DNA from: Bacillota bacterium
GTDB lineage: Bacteria; Bacillota; Clostridia; Christensenellales; Aristaeellaceae
Assembly: GCA_023398575.1 (NCBI GenBank)
Contig: JAEWSC010000016.1
Coordinates: 43,219-107,218 of the forward strand
Length of the DNA: 64,000 bases
Direction: 5' to 3'
Part shown: positions 1 through 8,663 of the stretch, piece by piece
Layout of the letters: every line of letters starts with the position of its first letter
Position numbering within the stretch: the stretch's first letter is position 1
Program-made: the position numbers and the translations under genes
Notes under the pieces: model-generated
Databases searched by the model: none
Told to the model about the DNA's origin: nothing
Seen by the model: the letters and a program-made list of their open reading frames with translations, nothing else

Positions 1-1083
1 GAGCCTGTATGTCTCGACCTCATTGCCGGAGAGCCATTTGACCAGCTTCCAAGCTGCTTCCAGTTTCGGGGAACCGTCTTCCAGGGCGGCACTGATACCA
101 AAGCCGGTGGCCAGCACAGCCGTGTTGGACTTGTTGAACTTCACGCCTTCCACATCGATCTCCGGGAAAACGGTGATGAGGAATTCGTTCTGCTTGTCAG
201 GAGCGATCAGCGCCTGCCCAGTGGTTTTGTCGGTGATGAAAGCGCCCATGCGCCAGTCACCATCAATATAGTAGGCGGCGGTATTGGTGGCAAACAGGCC
301 GGGGCCTTCGCCGTAACCAACAGCCAGGGTAGATTTGTCCAGAACGCCATCTTCGTACATCTTCTTAACGAAGTTCAGCGCGGCAACAAAATCAGCATCG
401 GTGAATTTGGCTTCGCCAGCGAGGATCTTCTTCTCCCAGCCTTCGCCGCAGAAACGGCCGGCGATCATGGAGAACAAGCAGGACTGCATGACCCATGTGT
501 CCTGGCTGGGCATGAGAACTGTCTCATAGCCCTTGGCCTTCAGCACGGGAACCTGGGCTACCAATTCGGAATAGGTCTTGGCGGGTTCGAGGCCGCAATC
601 CTTGAGCACGGCCGTGTTCACATAGAAGGCATGCGTCGCGGTGATACCGGACGGGATAATGCCCAGATAGCCGCCTGCCTGTTGGGCGGGATCCAGCGCC
701 ATCGGGAGATAGGACGAGGCAAGCGCATCGCGCTCAACCAGGGGTCCCAGGTCCTTCAGCAGCTTCTTGGTGTGCAGCGTGGTGGAACGGCCAGAGGGCC
801 AAGCGTAGACGACATCGGGCAGATTGCCGGCCGCTGCGTACGCTTCAGTCGCCTGATGGAAGGGGTCGTTGAACTCGTCCTGGATGACAAGCTTGATGTC
901 CGGATTGGCTGCTTGGAAAGCTTCCCAAACAGTAGCGGTCTCTTCCATGGCATTGGGGCTGGTCATGTCGCGGTAGTTAAGTACACGCAGTTCGATGACA
1001 TTTTCGGCGAAGCTGCTGGTTATACCAACAGAAAGCACCATAATCATCGCGAGGACAAGGGCTGACAGGCGTTTGAGTTTCAT
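1..1083 (-). CDS. ABC transporter extracellular sugar-binding protein (3' end outside window)
   Basis: The reading frame starts at ATG 1083 behind a GTAGGAGGAA ribosome site and runs off the left edge without a stop, so about 361 residues are visible. It begins with a basic-hydrophobic signal peptide (MKLKRLSALVLAMIMVLSVG) with probable cleavage after SSFA. There is no lipobox cysteine, so anchoring differs from the lipoprotein at 3681. The mature part has the alternating pattern of family 1 extracellular solute-binding proteins (ELRVLNYRDM, then DPFHQATEAYAAAGNLPDVV). It would capture an oligosaccharide outside the cell for an ABC importer. No permease is visible next to it, and it may lie to the left. 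The substrate cannot be read from the sequence. Confidence 0.85.
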   Translation of the reverse strand, partial: MKLKRLSALVLAMIMVLSVGITSSFAENVIELRVLNYRDMTSPNAMEETATVWEAFQAANPDIKLVIQDEFNDPFHQATEAYAAAGNLPDVVYAWPSGRSTTLHTKKLLKDLGPLVERDALASSYLPMALDPAQQAGGYLGIIPSGITATHAFYVNTAVLKDCGLEPAKTYSELVAQVPVLKAKGYETVLMPSQDTWVMQSCLFSMIAGRFCGEGWEKKILAGEAKFTDADFVAALNFVKKMYEDGVLDKSTLAVGYGEGPGLFATNTAAYYIDGDWRMGAFITDKTTGQALIAPDKQNEFLITVFPEIDVEGVKFNKSNTAVLATGFGISAALEDGSPKLEAAWKLVKWLSGNEVETYRL

Positions 1084-1138
1084 TATGACTTTCCTCCTAC
1101 TTTATTCTATGAAGGCAACCCAGCCTTCTACTGCTTTT

Positions 1139-1167
1139 ATCATGCTCCACGACGTATTATTTGTCAA
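1139..1167 (-). promoter_or_regulatory. Promoter of the binding-protein gene at 1083
   Basis: On the minus strand TTGACA (1167-1162) and CATGAT (1144-1139) are separated by 17 bases. A small GAAGGC/GCCTTC hairpin lies in the leader before the ribosome site. The rest of 1084-1328 shows nothing else. Confidence 0.55.
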
Positions 1168-1328
1168 GCATTGTAAGCGGGGAAAAGGGCAAAATGCTAA
1201 AAGTGCACAAAAAGCAACAAGAATGCACATCCAGAGACAATGTGGTTTGCATCTCCTTATCCGTGCGTTGTTTCCTGACGGAAAAAACGAACGGATACAT
1301 TGGGAAATATGAAAAAGAATGTGGCGAT

Positions 1329-2021
1329 TCAATTTTTTGTGTTTTTATCCGTCTGATTCAAATACTCAAAAATGTGCAGCGAATTTAAGTGATTGATGAC
1401 CTCTGCTGCCGTTTCCTTGGCGAATTTGCGCAGCACATTGTGGATATGGGTTTTCAATGTGCTTGGCACAATGCACCGCAGGTCGCAAATTTCCTGCCGG
1501 GTATAGCCTTGATTCAAAAGGTTCAATATATCCAGTTCTGTCGGCGTCAGTTGGGAAATAATCTGCAGGTTGTACAACAGGCTTTGCTCGCTGGTCTTGG
1601 CCCGCTGAAACTCCCGCCGAATTTTTTCGGCAATGATGGGGCGGATGGGAGAACGGCCATAGTAAGCATCCTGTATGCAGTTGACCAGCTCCTCATGGCG
1701 GCTGTTTTTCAGCACATAATCGCTAACGCCCAATTGAAAAGCTTTGAATACGCTTTCATCATCTTCATACACAGTAAGAATTACGATTTTTGTGTCGGGC
1801 AGCTTGGAAAGAATTTGCCTTGCGGCATCCAGGCCGGCGGTCCGCGATTCCATTTCTATATCCATCAATACCACATCCGGGCGCAAAAGGGCGGATTGCA
1901 TGACCGCTTCGTAACCACTTTGCACCAGGGCCACGATTTCGATGCCGCTTTCCTTTTCCAGTTCCCGCTTGTATTTGCGTAGCAGTGCCGGCATATCTTC
2001 GGCAATCAGTACTCGTATCAT
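1329..2021 (-). CDS. Two-component response regulator, REC plus LuxR/NarL-type HTH
   Basis: This 230-residue protein starts at ATG 2021 behind AAAAGGAGG. Residues 1-125 form a receiver domain: acidic pair ED at 8-9, phospho-acceptor Asp in VVLMDIEM near residue 57, the threonine in VILTVYEDD, and the lysine in YVLKNS. Residues 155-220 carry a LuxR-type helix-turn-helix (LTPTELDILNLLNQGYTRQEI, then STLKTHIHNVLRKF). It lies 19 bases downstream of the histidine kinase in the same direction, so the two form an operon. The neighbouring sugar-binding proteins suggest that it controls carbohydrate uptake. That regulon is inferred from position only. Confidence 0.9.
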   Translation of the reverse strand: MIRVLIAEDMPALLRKYKRELEKESGIEIVALVQSGYEAVMQSALLRPDVVLMDIEMESRTAGLDAARQILSKLPDTKIVILTVYEDDESVFKAFQLGVSDYVLKNSRHEELVNCIQDAYYGRSPIRPIIAEKIRREFQRAKTSEQSLLYNLQIISQLTPTELDILNLLNQGYTRQEICDLRCIVPSTLKTHIHNVLRKFAKETAAEVINHLNSLHIFEYLNQTDKNTKN

Positions 2022-2040
2022 AGCTTTGCCTCCTTTTAGC

Positions 2041-3552
2041 TTATTTCACGCTGGGCAGCAGCACATGAAAGGTCGTACCCTTGCCTACCTTGCTCTCTAC
2101 CGCGATACGGCCGCCCATGGAGGTGATAATCTTGTGTGTAAGGGAAAGGCCGATACCCCAGCTTTGGGTCATGGGTTTGGTGGAGAAAAAGGGGGAGAAG
2201 ATATTGGTCAAATCCTTTTCCTCTATGCCGCAGCCATTGTCGCTGATGTCCAGCAAGGTCCAGCGCATGCGCGGATACAAGCCGATGGCTATTTCCTTTT
2301 CTCGCCCGTCATCAACCGCCTTCAGCGCTTCACAGGCATTTTGCATCAGATTAATCAAAGCTTGTTCCAGGTAATGGGGGTCCACAAAACCGATGGGTAT
2401 TTCTGCCGGTAAATGCACGGCCAAGCTGATTTCGCCAAGACTCCCCGATGCCTTCAGTTCTTCTGCGGCACTTTCAATCACTTCATCCAAGGGGACTTGC
2501 TTCATTTGCATTACGCCGTCACGTATGTTTCTGTGTATGTCGTCCAGCCGCCGATACAGCCAATCCAAATGAGCCTGCATGTTCTGTGCAGCCTGTCCGC
2601 TGCCAGCCTCTGAAGTGATTTCCTCCAGTTCTGCGGTCAAGGAGAGGACTTCGTTTTTCATAAAGTGGCAGAAGGTACGGGTGGGCATGTTGGCTGCCTC
2701 GATGGTTTGGGCAATGCTCAGGCTCCTTGTATCCAGCTTGCCGCGCAAAATCGTCAGGCGGTAGGCGGTAAATATGAGCATACCGACCAACAGTGTCAGC
2801 ACATAGGGGTATATGGCATAGACCGGAATATAGTCGCCAAAGAACAGTACTTGGTAGGTGACGATGCCTGCTTTTGATGCATAGTCGATCAACAGCCTTG
2901 GATGGTCCATGAAAAAGGTCAGGTAGGTGACAGACAGCGTTGTATGTGCCAGTAAAAACACACCCATGGAGGCACGCATTACCTTCAGCGGCGGTGCGGA
3001 ATAATAGCCATAGAATACGCTTAATACACAGGCGCCAAGCAGCGCAATGTTTACGATTTTGGTAACGATGTGCAGCACATGATATAAGCTTTTGATCGCC
3101 TCCCGCTGCAGGATGTCTGGATACAGCATGGAATAGAGACGGATATGCACATAAGGGTCATACAGCGCAAGCTGCGCGGCAAAAAAGATGCCGGCAGCAA
3201 TAAAGATTGCCTTCTGTGCACCCTTTAAGCGCGGCGGCCAGAACATTTGCGACAGCCACAGGTTGCTGGCCAGGAACAGTACGCAAAAAAGGTTTAAAAG
3301 GCTCAGTACAGTCTGCTTGCTTAGCGGGAAGGCATACAGAAACATGACCAGGCCCCTTGGTATGGGAAAGTACCGCTGAAAAAGGCTTAAGTGGAAGGAT
3401 ACCTTGCAAACATACAAGATAAAGAAAAAATAGGCCAAGCTCAGTGAAGCCAGCATGGCAATTACAGCGGCAGTCATATGGCTTTTGTATTCGGAGAAGA
3501 TGAAATGGAATAAGCTGATTACGGCAACGGCCAGGAGTACAAAATAAATCAC
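2041..3552 (-). CDS. Membrane sensor histidine kinase
   Basis: I place the start at GTG 3552 because GGGAGG stands eight bases upstream, giving 503 residues; an in-frame TTG at 3633 has no good site. The N-terminal half, to about residue 260, is a series of hydrophobic segments (VIYFVLLAVAVISLF and several more) and would be a multi-pass sensor. The C-terminal half has a conserved histidine in RTFCHFMKNEV and an HATPase_c domain with N box (NLMQNACEAL), G1 box (DISDNGCGI) and G2 box (WGIGLSLTHKI). It autophosphorylates and passes phosphate to the regulator encoded just downstream. No PAS or HAMP domain is seen. It is divergent from the lipoprotein gene at 3681, so a sugar-bound lipoprotein might be its input; this is inference. 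Confidence 0.88.
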   Translation of the reverse strand: MIYFVLLAVAVISLFHFIFSEYKSHMTAAVIAMLASLSLAYFFFILYVCKVSFHLSLFQRYFPIPRGLVMFLYAFPLSKQTVLSLLNLFCVLFLASNLWLSQMFWPPRLKGAQKAIFIAAGIFFAAQLALYDPYVHIRLYSMLYPDILQREAIKSLYHVLHIVTKIVNIALLGACVLSVFYGYYSAPPLKVMRASMGVFLLAHTTLSVTYLTFFMDHPRLLIDYASKAGIVTYQVLFFGDYIPVYAIYPYVLTLLVGMLIFTAYRLTILRGKLDTRSLSIAQTIEAANMPTRTFCHFMKNEVLSLTAELEEITSEAGSGQAAQNMQAHLDWLYRRLDDIHRNIRDGVMQMKQVPLDEVIESAAEELKASGSLGEISLAVHLPAEIPIGFVDPHYLEQALINLMQNACEALKAVDDGREKEIAIGLYPRMRWTLLDISDNGCGIEEKDLTNIFSPFFSTKPMTQSWGIGLSLTHKIITSMGGRIAVESKVGKGTTFHVLLPSVK

Positions 3553-3592
3553 GCTGTCCGCCTCCCTTTTCCGCCATCCTATCTTGTCCCTT

Positions 3593-3621
3593 ATCTTATC
3601 ATGTTCACGCAGCTTGCGCAA
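3593..3621 (-). promoter_or_regulatory. Promoter of the histidine kinase-regulator operon
   Basis: Minus-strand TTGCGC (3621-3616) and TAAGAT (3598-3593) have 17-base spacing. It stands back to back with the plus-strand promoter at 3627, so one regulator could govern both directions. Confidence 0.45.
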
Positions 3622-3626
3622 TTTCC

Positions 3627-3655
3627 TTGTCAATTTCAGCGGGACGGGCTACAAT
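3627..3655 (+). promoter_or_regulatory. Promoter of the lipoprotein gene
   Basis: TTGTCA (3627-3632) and TACAAT (3650-3655) are separated by exactly 17 bases, 25 bases before the ATG at 3681. Confidence 0.6.
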
Positions 3656-3680
3656 AACAGCAAAGGGGGCACGAACCAAC

Positions 3681-4964
3681 ATGAGAAAGGGTAAAGTGAT
3701 GGCGCTTGTGCTGGCGGCGGTGCTCTTGCTTGGCGGCTGCTCCAGGATAGGCGGCACGGCCCAGGAACCAACCCATGCACAGGCGGCCCCTGGCGGCAAA
3801 ACCACCATTCACTACTACGATTCTTCCGACAGCGCACAAATCGCCGGCAAGGCAGTGGAGGCATTTAACGCACAAAGCAGCACAACGGAAGTGGTGTTGC
3901 ATCTTATCGATAACGAGCAATATGATGCCGAAATCTCGCGCATGATTCGGGAAGGGACAATGCCCGTTGATTGCTTTTATATCAGGCAGCCTTGCCAGGT
4001 CAATCAGTATTCCAGCGAAGGGCTGCTCATGGATCTGACAGCATCGGTGGCGCGCAGCGGTCTGGACCCGGCCAGCTATGGACAAACACTGGACATCATC
4101 TCCATCGCCGATACCATACCGGCGCTGCCCCGCACAAAAAGCGTATGGCTTTTGTTTTACAACCGCGATATATTTGAAAAACAGGGCATACCGGAGCCAA
4201 GCAATCTCACCTGGGAAGAATATGCGCAATTGACAAAGCGCCTCACAACCATCAAAGCGGATGGCAGTGTTCAGTATGGCGGCTATATTCCGCCCTGGAC
4301 CCTCAACATTGGCGGCGTAACCGCCGGAGAATACTTGTATGATGATGAGCTGCCCTACACCAAGCGCTATGTGGAACTGTTAAACCAGCTTTATAACGTA
4401 GAAGAAAGCCATCCGGACATCACTCAGATGGAAGGGGAGTACAACCTGCCCAATAACGTTTTTCTGGATCAAAAGGTGGCCACCATGGTCAATGGAGACT
4501 GGGTGGTGTACCTGTTTAAAAATGCCTATGCCCATCGAAGCAACGCCTTCCGCTGGGGAATCGCTACTCTGCCGGTATTTCCTGATGTGCCTGGGGGAAC
4601 CTCGATTGGCAACTGCTCCTACCTTGCGGTATCAAATGCAAGCCAGAAAAAAGACAACGCTTTTGATTTCATTTCCTACTTTTGTGGCGGGAGTGCGGCC
4701 GATATGCTAGCAGATTTGCCGACCTGCTCAGCCTATTATACCGAACAGAGCGCGGAGCGGTATCAGCAAAATGCCGGTGTGCCAGGTGCCCAGTATGTGT
4801 TTGATTCCTTTGTCCGCAATGAGGAGGGGGCATTCATTCGCTACCGGGAGTTGAATATTGTATTTAAGGGATGCATGATTGAATATCTAAAGGGCAGCGT
4901 AACCCTTAATAACGCTTTCCAAAACTTTGAGGATAAGCGTTTGCCCATACTCAAAGGTGAATAG
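3681..4964 (+). CDS. Sugar-binding lipoprotein, family 1 solute-binding protein
   Basis: I chose ATG 3681, which follows AAAGGGGG and gives 427 residues with a proper lipoprotein signal: MRKGKVMALVLAAVLLLGGC, with Cys20 as the lipidation site. The mature protein is a family 1 extracellular solute-binding protein (IHYYDSSDSAQIAGKAVEAF; VWLLFYNRDIFEKQGIPEP; MVNGDWVVYLFK). It resembles the protein at 6364 along its whole length, so the two are paralogues. No permease gene is adjacent. Its neighbours are the histidine kinase (divergent) and an exporter (convergent). It may therefore feed the permeases at 7718-9518 or serve as the ligand-binding arm of the sensor kinase. Substrate unknown. Confidence 0.88.
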   Translation: MRKGKVMALVLAAVLLLGGCSRIGGTAQEPTHAQAAPGGKTTIHYYDSSDSAQIAGKAVEAFNAQSSTTEVVLHLIDNEQYDAEISRMIREGTMPVDCFYIRQPCQVNQYSSEGLLMDLTASVARSGLDPASYGQTLDIISIADTIPALPRTKSVWLLFYNRDIFEKQGIPEPSNLTWEEYAQLTKRLTTIKADGSVQYGGYIPPWTLNIGGVTAGEYLYDDELPYTKRYVELLNQLYNVEESHPDITQMEGEYNLPNNVFLDQKVATMVNGDWVVYLFKNAYAHRSNAFRWGIATLPVFPDVPGGTSIGNCSYLAVSNASQKKDNAFDFISYFCGGSAADMLADLPTCSAYYTEQSAERYQQNAGVPGAQYVFDSFVRNEEGAFIRYRELNIVFKGCMIEYLKGSVTLNNAFQNFEDKRLPILKGE

Positions 4965-4970
4965 AAAAGA

Positions 4971-5014
4971 AGGCCGCCGGGCATTGACAAAAGCTTGCCC
5001 GGCGGTCTTTTTTT
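4971..5014 (+). terminator. Rho-independent terminator after the lipoprotein gene
   Basis: A G+C-rich inverted repeat (GGCCGCCGGGC paired with GCCCGGCGGTC, loop of about 14 bases) is followed by seven T. It separates the convergent genes ending at 4964 and 5043. Confidence 0.85.
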
Positions 5015-5042
5015 GTGTCTGCGAATGGTACGATCATTGCAT

Positions 5043-6035
5043 TTACTTCATTATAACATTCTGGACCATAAGGGATGTCACAGATAGCACAGCCCAGCAA
5101 ATAAGACCCAGAGCGATCGGTTTGCCTCCGCTTTTGATGAGTTTAACAAGATTGGTGTTCAAACCGATGCATGCCATGGCCATGACAATCATGAATTTTC
5201 CCGCTTGCACCAAAAGGCCGCTGATACCGGAAGGTATGGTAATAAAGGTGTTTAAGACGGAGGCGGCCAGGAAATAAAGCACGAACCAGGGAAAAATTTT
5301 TGCGATACTCCATTTGTTAGTTCTATTTCCTTCCGCTGATTTTTTGGACGTATAAAGCGCCAGCAAAAGCGTAATAGGCACGATCAAAAGCGTTCGGGTC
5401 AGTTTTACGATCACGGCCAGATCGCCGGCAGCTTTGCTGTAGGTATACCCAGCCGCTACGACAGAGGATGTATCGTTGATGGCGGTACCAGCCCATAAAC
5501 CGAAGCTGCTATCGCTCATGCCCATGGCGTGTCCAAGAAAGGGAAACAAAAATGCAGCAATCACGTTAAACAGAAAGATAGTGGAAATGGCATGGGCGAC
5601 TTTGTCGTCTTCCGCCTGTATCACCGGCGCTGTCGCTGCGATGGCTGAGCCACCGCAAATGGACGTGCCCACACCGATCAGCGTAGCGGTTTTGCCATCC
5701 ACTTTCATCAGCCGGCCGGCGATATAGGCTGCCGCAAAGCTTGCGGTCAGCGTAAATGCCATCAGTACAAGGGTCTGGCTGCCAACCTGAAAAACACGAA
5801 ACAGGTTCATATCAAATCCCAGTAACACGATGGAGTACTGCAAAAGCTTTTTGGATGTATACTTGATGCCATCTTCCAATGACGCCGGGCGCTTGAAAAA
5901 GGCCAGCAGCATGCCAAAAAGTATGCCAAGAACCGGGCTGCCGATAACGGGAAAAGCCTTGCCGATAAGATAAGCGGGCAGTGCGATGGCTGCCGCGAGC
6001 AGAATGCCCGGTAGCTTGTTCAAAAGGTTCGTCAT
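5043..6035 (-). CDS. YeiH/UPF0324-family putative sulfate exporter
   Basis: This 330-residue protein starts at ATG 6035 behind GGGAG. It is almost entirely hydrophobic, with about nine or ten membrane segments. It has the family hallmarks: a glycine-proline-rich N-terminus (AYLIGKAFPVIGSPVLGILFG), the central GVGTSICGGSAIAATAPVIQ block, the FPFLGHAMGMSDSSFGLWAGTAINDTSSVVAAGY block, and a C-terminal MACIGLNTNL segment. Members sit in the cytoplasmic membrane and are annotated as anion or sulfate exporters, though the substrate is rarely shown. Length is normal for the family. It has its own promoter and shows no clear link to the sugar genes around it. Confidence 0.88.
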   Translation of the reverse strand: MTNLLNKLPGILLAAAIALPAYLIGKAFPVIGSPVLGILFGMLLAFFKRPASLEDGIKYTSKKLLQYSIVLLGFDMNLFRVFQVGSQTLVLMAFTLTASFAAAYIAGRLMKVDGKTATLIGVGTSICGGSAIAATAPVIQAEDDKVAHAISTIFLFNVIAAFLFPFLGHAMGMSDSSFGLWAGTAINDTSSVVAAGYTYSKAAGDLAVIVKLTRTLLIVPITLLLALYTSKKSAEGNRTNKWSIAKIFPWFVLYFLAASVLNTFITIPSGISGLLVQAGKFMIVMAMACIGLNTNLVKLIKSGGKPIALGLICWAVLSVTSLMVQNVIMK

Positions 6036-6058
6036 ATGCGATCATCTCCCAAGATTGT

Positions 6059-6087
6059 ATCATACGTCCTTTTTTTATGGATTGCAA
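6059..6087 (-). promoter_or_regulatory. Promoter of the YeiH-like gene
   Basis: Minus-strand TTGCAA (6087-6082) and TATGAT (6064-6059) have 17-base spacing, 24 bases before the ATG. Confidence 0.55.
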
Positions 6088-6141
6088 ACAGTGATTGAGC
6101 AGAATGCGCACTTACCTAAAAAATTCTTTCGACTTTGATAG

Positions 6142-6162
6142 GGGTGTAGAAAATCTACACCC
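6142..6162. repeat. Perfect inverted repeat, possible operator
   Basis: Two perfect nine-base arms (GGGTGTAGA and TCTACACCC) flank AAA. It lies in the 328-base gap between the divergent exporter and binding-protein genes. No T tract follows, so it looks more like a dimer-binding site than a terminator. Confidence 0.45.
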
Positions 6163-6283
6163 TGCTAAGACAGGTGGAAAGTGTGCACGGACACGTTTTC
6201 CGCCCATTTCCCGCGTTTTTTATACACTTTTGAGATCATTGCATGGTTGATCGCACGAAAGGTGGGTGTGCACAAGTTCCGCC

Positions 6284-6311
6284 TTGTTGATTTGAGCAGA
6301 TTCACTATAAT
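6284..6311 (+). promoter_or_regulatory. Possible promoter of the sugar-uptake operon
   Basis: A perfect TATAAT (6306-6311) has a weak -35 (TTGTTG, 6284-6289) at 16-base spacing. The weak -35 suggests an activated promoter. The GTG start at 6364 is 53 bases further on. Confidence 0.4.
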
Positions 6312-6363
6312 AAATTCAGATGGGCAAATGCCCGGATAAGAGATGAATAGGAGGAACTCTATC

Positions 6364-7590
6364 GTGAAAAAGATTCTGTCCACCCTGGTGGCGGTGCCGA
6401 TGCTGCTGACCTTGTTTGCAGGTCTTGCCAGCGCCGAAACGCAAAAGGAAGTCCTGAACTTCTATGTTGCCAGCGATATGGACCAAACCGCCAGCGCTAT
6501 TGCGGAAGCGTATAATGCTTCCCAGGACAAGGTGGAAGTCAAGCTGAACGTGATCCCCAATGATGGCTATGATGACAAAATGAAAGTGCTCACCACCGGT
6601 GACAGCGACATCGATGTGTTCTGGGTTCGCACCCCCGCTCAGGCCAAGAAGTATATGGCCAACGGCGTGCTAGTGGACCTGAAGCCTTTTGCAGAGGCAG
6701 CCGGCCTGGATACCACCCCCATCAAGGCTCCCCTGGAAGCGGTATCTGATGAGAATGGCAGCTACTACGGCCTGCCCATTTCCGGCTCCTGCTGGATGCT
6801 GTTCTACAATAAGGACCTGTTTGACGCCAAGGGCCTGCCCTATCCCATCAACATCACCTGGGAAGAGTATGCCGAATTGGCCAAGCAGCTGACCTATGAA
6901 GAGAATGGCACCAAGTACTGGGGCGGCGTAGCTCCCTTCTGGACGCCGAACCTGGGCGCGGCCGCCCTGGGCGAATACCTGGATGCTCCCGAACCTATGG
7001 AAAAGACCATGGAGTACATGAAAATACTCCACAGGTTGTATGTGGATGATGCCAGCCATCCCTCCATTGCTGAAATGAGCACCGGTACTTTTGACGTTAA
7101 CTCTTACTTTGGCGCCGGCAACATCTACATGATGATCAACGGCGACTGGGAGTTCCGCCTTTTGAAAACCGATTTCAACTATGCCGCCGCTCCCCTGCCC
7201 GTATTGAGCAAGGATAACGCAGGCGCAAGCGCGGGTCAAAACTCCGTGCTGTCCATCTACAAAGGCTCTGCCAAGCAGGAAGAAGCCTACAAGTTTATCG
7301 CGTTCTACACCACCTCGGTGGAAGGCACCTCCATCATCGCCAAGAATCATGATGTTCCTTCCTACGCTACCCCTGAAGCCATGGCTGTCTATCAGGAAGA
7401 AGTAAAGGTCCCCGGTGTGGAATACCGCTTCTCCTCCACCATTCGCGCGGAACAAGGCACAGCCGATTACTATGCCGAAATCCTGCAGAATTTCTCGGAT
7501 GAAATGCAGCTGTACCTGCTGGGCGAGGAATCTTTGGAAGATGCCTTTGCCAACTACTACTCGCTGCGTGCGGAGAGTATGGAAAAATAA
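6364..7590 (+). CDS. ABC transporter sugar-binding protein of the uptake operon
   Basis: I chose GTG 6364 because AGGAGGAACT lies just before it; the ATG at 6343 precedes this site. The product has 408 residues with a signal peptide (KKILSTLVAVPMLLTLFAGL) and likely cleavage after ASA. There is no lipobox, so it may be wall-associated or released. It is a family 1 extracellular solute-binding protein: LNFYVASDMDQTASAIAEAY at the N-terminus, MLFYNKDLFDAKGLPYP in the middle, and MMINGDWEFRLLKTDF. It is followed by two permeases and a GH5 hydrolase in the same direction, so it supplies oligosaccharide to that importer. No ATPase gene is present; such importers often share a distant MsmX-type ATPase. 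Confidence 0.92.
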   Translation: MKKILSTLVAVPMLLTLFAGLASAETQKEVLNFYVASDMDQTASAIAEAYNASQDKVEVKLNVIPNDGYDDKMKVLTTGDSDIDVFWVRTPAQAKKYMANGVLVDLKPFAEAAGLDTTPIKAPLEAVSDENGSYYGLPISGSCWMLFYNKDLFDAKGLPYPINITWEEYAELAKQLTYEENGTKYWGGVAPFWTPNLGAAALGEYLDAPEPMEKTMEYMKILHRLYVDDASHPSIAEMSTGTFDVNSYFGAGNIYMMINGDWEFRLLKTDFNYAAAPLPVLSKDNAGASAGQNSVLSIYKGSAKQEEAYKFIAFYTTSVEGTSIIAKNHDVPSYATPEAMAVYQEEVKVPGVEYRFSSTIRAEQGTADYYAEILQNFSDEMQLYLLGEESLEDAFANYYSLRAESMEK

Positions 7591-7634
7591 CTGACATTCA
7601 TCTCTAAGGTTAATCTTTAATAGGGCTCTTGCAT

Positions 7635-7666
7635 CTGGCGGACACTCCTTGCGAAGTGCCCGCCAG
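7635..7666 (+). promoter_or_regulatory. Intercistronic hairpin between binding protein and permease
   Basis: CTGGCGGACACT pairs with AGTGCCCGCCAG (11 of 12 positions) around an eight-base loop. No T tract follows. Such hairpins after binding-protein genes commonly protect the upstream message, giving more binding protein than permease. Confidence 0.6.
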
Positions 7667-7717
7667 GTTAAAACAAGTGGAAAGGCCACTTCTTCCAAAC
7701 CAAAAGGAGGACATCCC

Positions 7718-8644
7718 ATGCAAAAAGCCGCCGTGCAAGGCATGCAGCATAAACCAAGGATGAGCAAGGCGCTTCGGCGGGAAGCCGCCGTGGGGTATCT
7801 GTACCTGCTGCCCAATTTTATTGGGTTTTTGGTGTTTACCGCCATTCCCATTATCGCCGGTCTTGTAATCAGCTTTACGGATTACAATGGCTTTACCGGC
7901 GCATTTGTTGGCCTGGACAATTACGCAAAGCTGTTCCGGGATACGCAGTTTAAGGCCTCTCTTGTCAATAACCTTGTCTATTCAGCCGCCAGTGTGCCGC
8001 TGACCATTGTGGTGGCACTGCTTCTGGCCTTGGCGTTGAACCGCAAAATGGTTGGAGCCAACCTGTTTAAAACCATTTTCTTTTTTCCAAACCTCACCTC
8101 CATGGTGGCGGTGGGCTGTGTGGCCATGCTGCTGTTTATGCCGGAAAGCGGCCCGGTCAACAACTTTCTTCGTACTTTGGGTGTTGCCGATGCTGACTTG
8201 CCCCAGTGGTTCTTTTCCACAAAAACAGCGCTTCTCACAGTAATTATCATGGTGGTCTGGAAACAGTCCGGCTACTATATGATCATGTTTATGGGCGGAC
8301 TTAAAAATATACCGCCGCACCTTTATGAGGCAGCGCGCATCGATGGTGCCAACGCCCGCCAGACCTTCTGGAATGTGACCTGGCCCATGCTCTCGCCCAC
8401 CACGTTTATGGTTACGATCTTGTGCTTTATCTCCTCGTTTCAAGTGTTTGACATCATCAACGTCACCACGCAGGGCGGCCCTGGCCGGGCCACCAGCGTG
8501 CTCGTGTTCCGCATATACAAGGAAGCCTTTAAAAACTGGAAGATGGGCTATGCTTCCGCTATCGCTTATATCTTGTTCCTGATTATATTGATTATTACCT
8601 TGATCCAGTGGCGGGGCCAGAAAAACTGGGTCAGCGACGACTAA
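7718..8644 (+). CDS. ABC sugar transporter permease (MalF/UgpA type)
   Basis: ATG 7718 follows AAAGGAGG; an earlier in-frame start at 7649 lies upstream of that site. The 308-residue protein has a basic N-terminus, then six membrane segments starting at VGYLYLLPNFIGFLVFTAIP. The EAA cytoplasmic loop that docks the ATPase is seen as LYEAARIDGANARQTFWNVTWP near residue 210. The type is MalF/UgpA/LacF, one half of a heterodimeric importer for oligosaccharides. It pairs with the second permease 19 bases downstream. Confidence 0.93.
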   Translation: MQKAAVQGMQHKPRMSKALRREAAVGYLYLLPNFIGFLVFTAIPIIAGLVISFTDYNGFTGAFVGLDNYAKLFRDTQFKASLVNNLVYSAASVPLTIVVALLLALALNRKMVGANLFKTIFFFPNLTSMVAVGCVAMLLFMPESGPVNNFLRTLGVADADLPQWFFSTKTALLTVIIMVVWKQSGYYMIMFMGGLKNIPPHLYEAARIDGANARQTFWNVTWPMLSPTTFMVTILCFISSFQVFDIINVTTQGGPGRATSVLVFRIYKEAFKNWKMGYASAIAYILFLIILIITLIQWRGQKNWVSDD

Positions 8645-8663
8645 AGCAAAGGGGGAAGCTTTG

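Noticed and set aside
6165..6383. Minus-strand open frame of 72 codons between the exporter and uptake operon
   Set aside because: It covers the promoter and ribosome site of the uptake operon, has no ribosome site of its own and no family resemblance.
6670..7851. Long minus-strand open frame (393 codons) opposite the binding protein
   Set aside because: It is the antisense shadow of the clear binding-protein and permease genes; its composition (Gly, Arg, Val rich) follows their codon bias.
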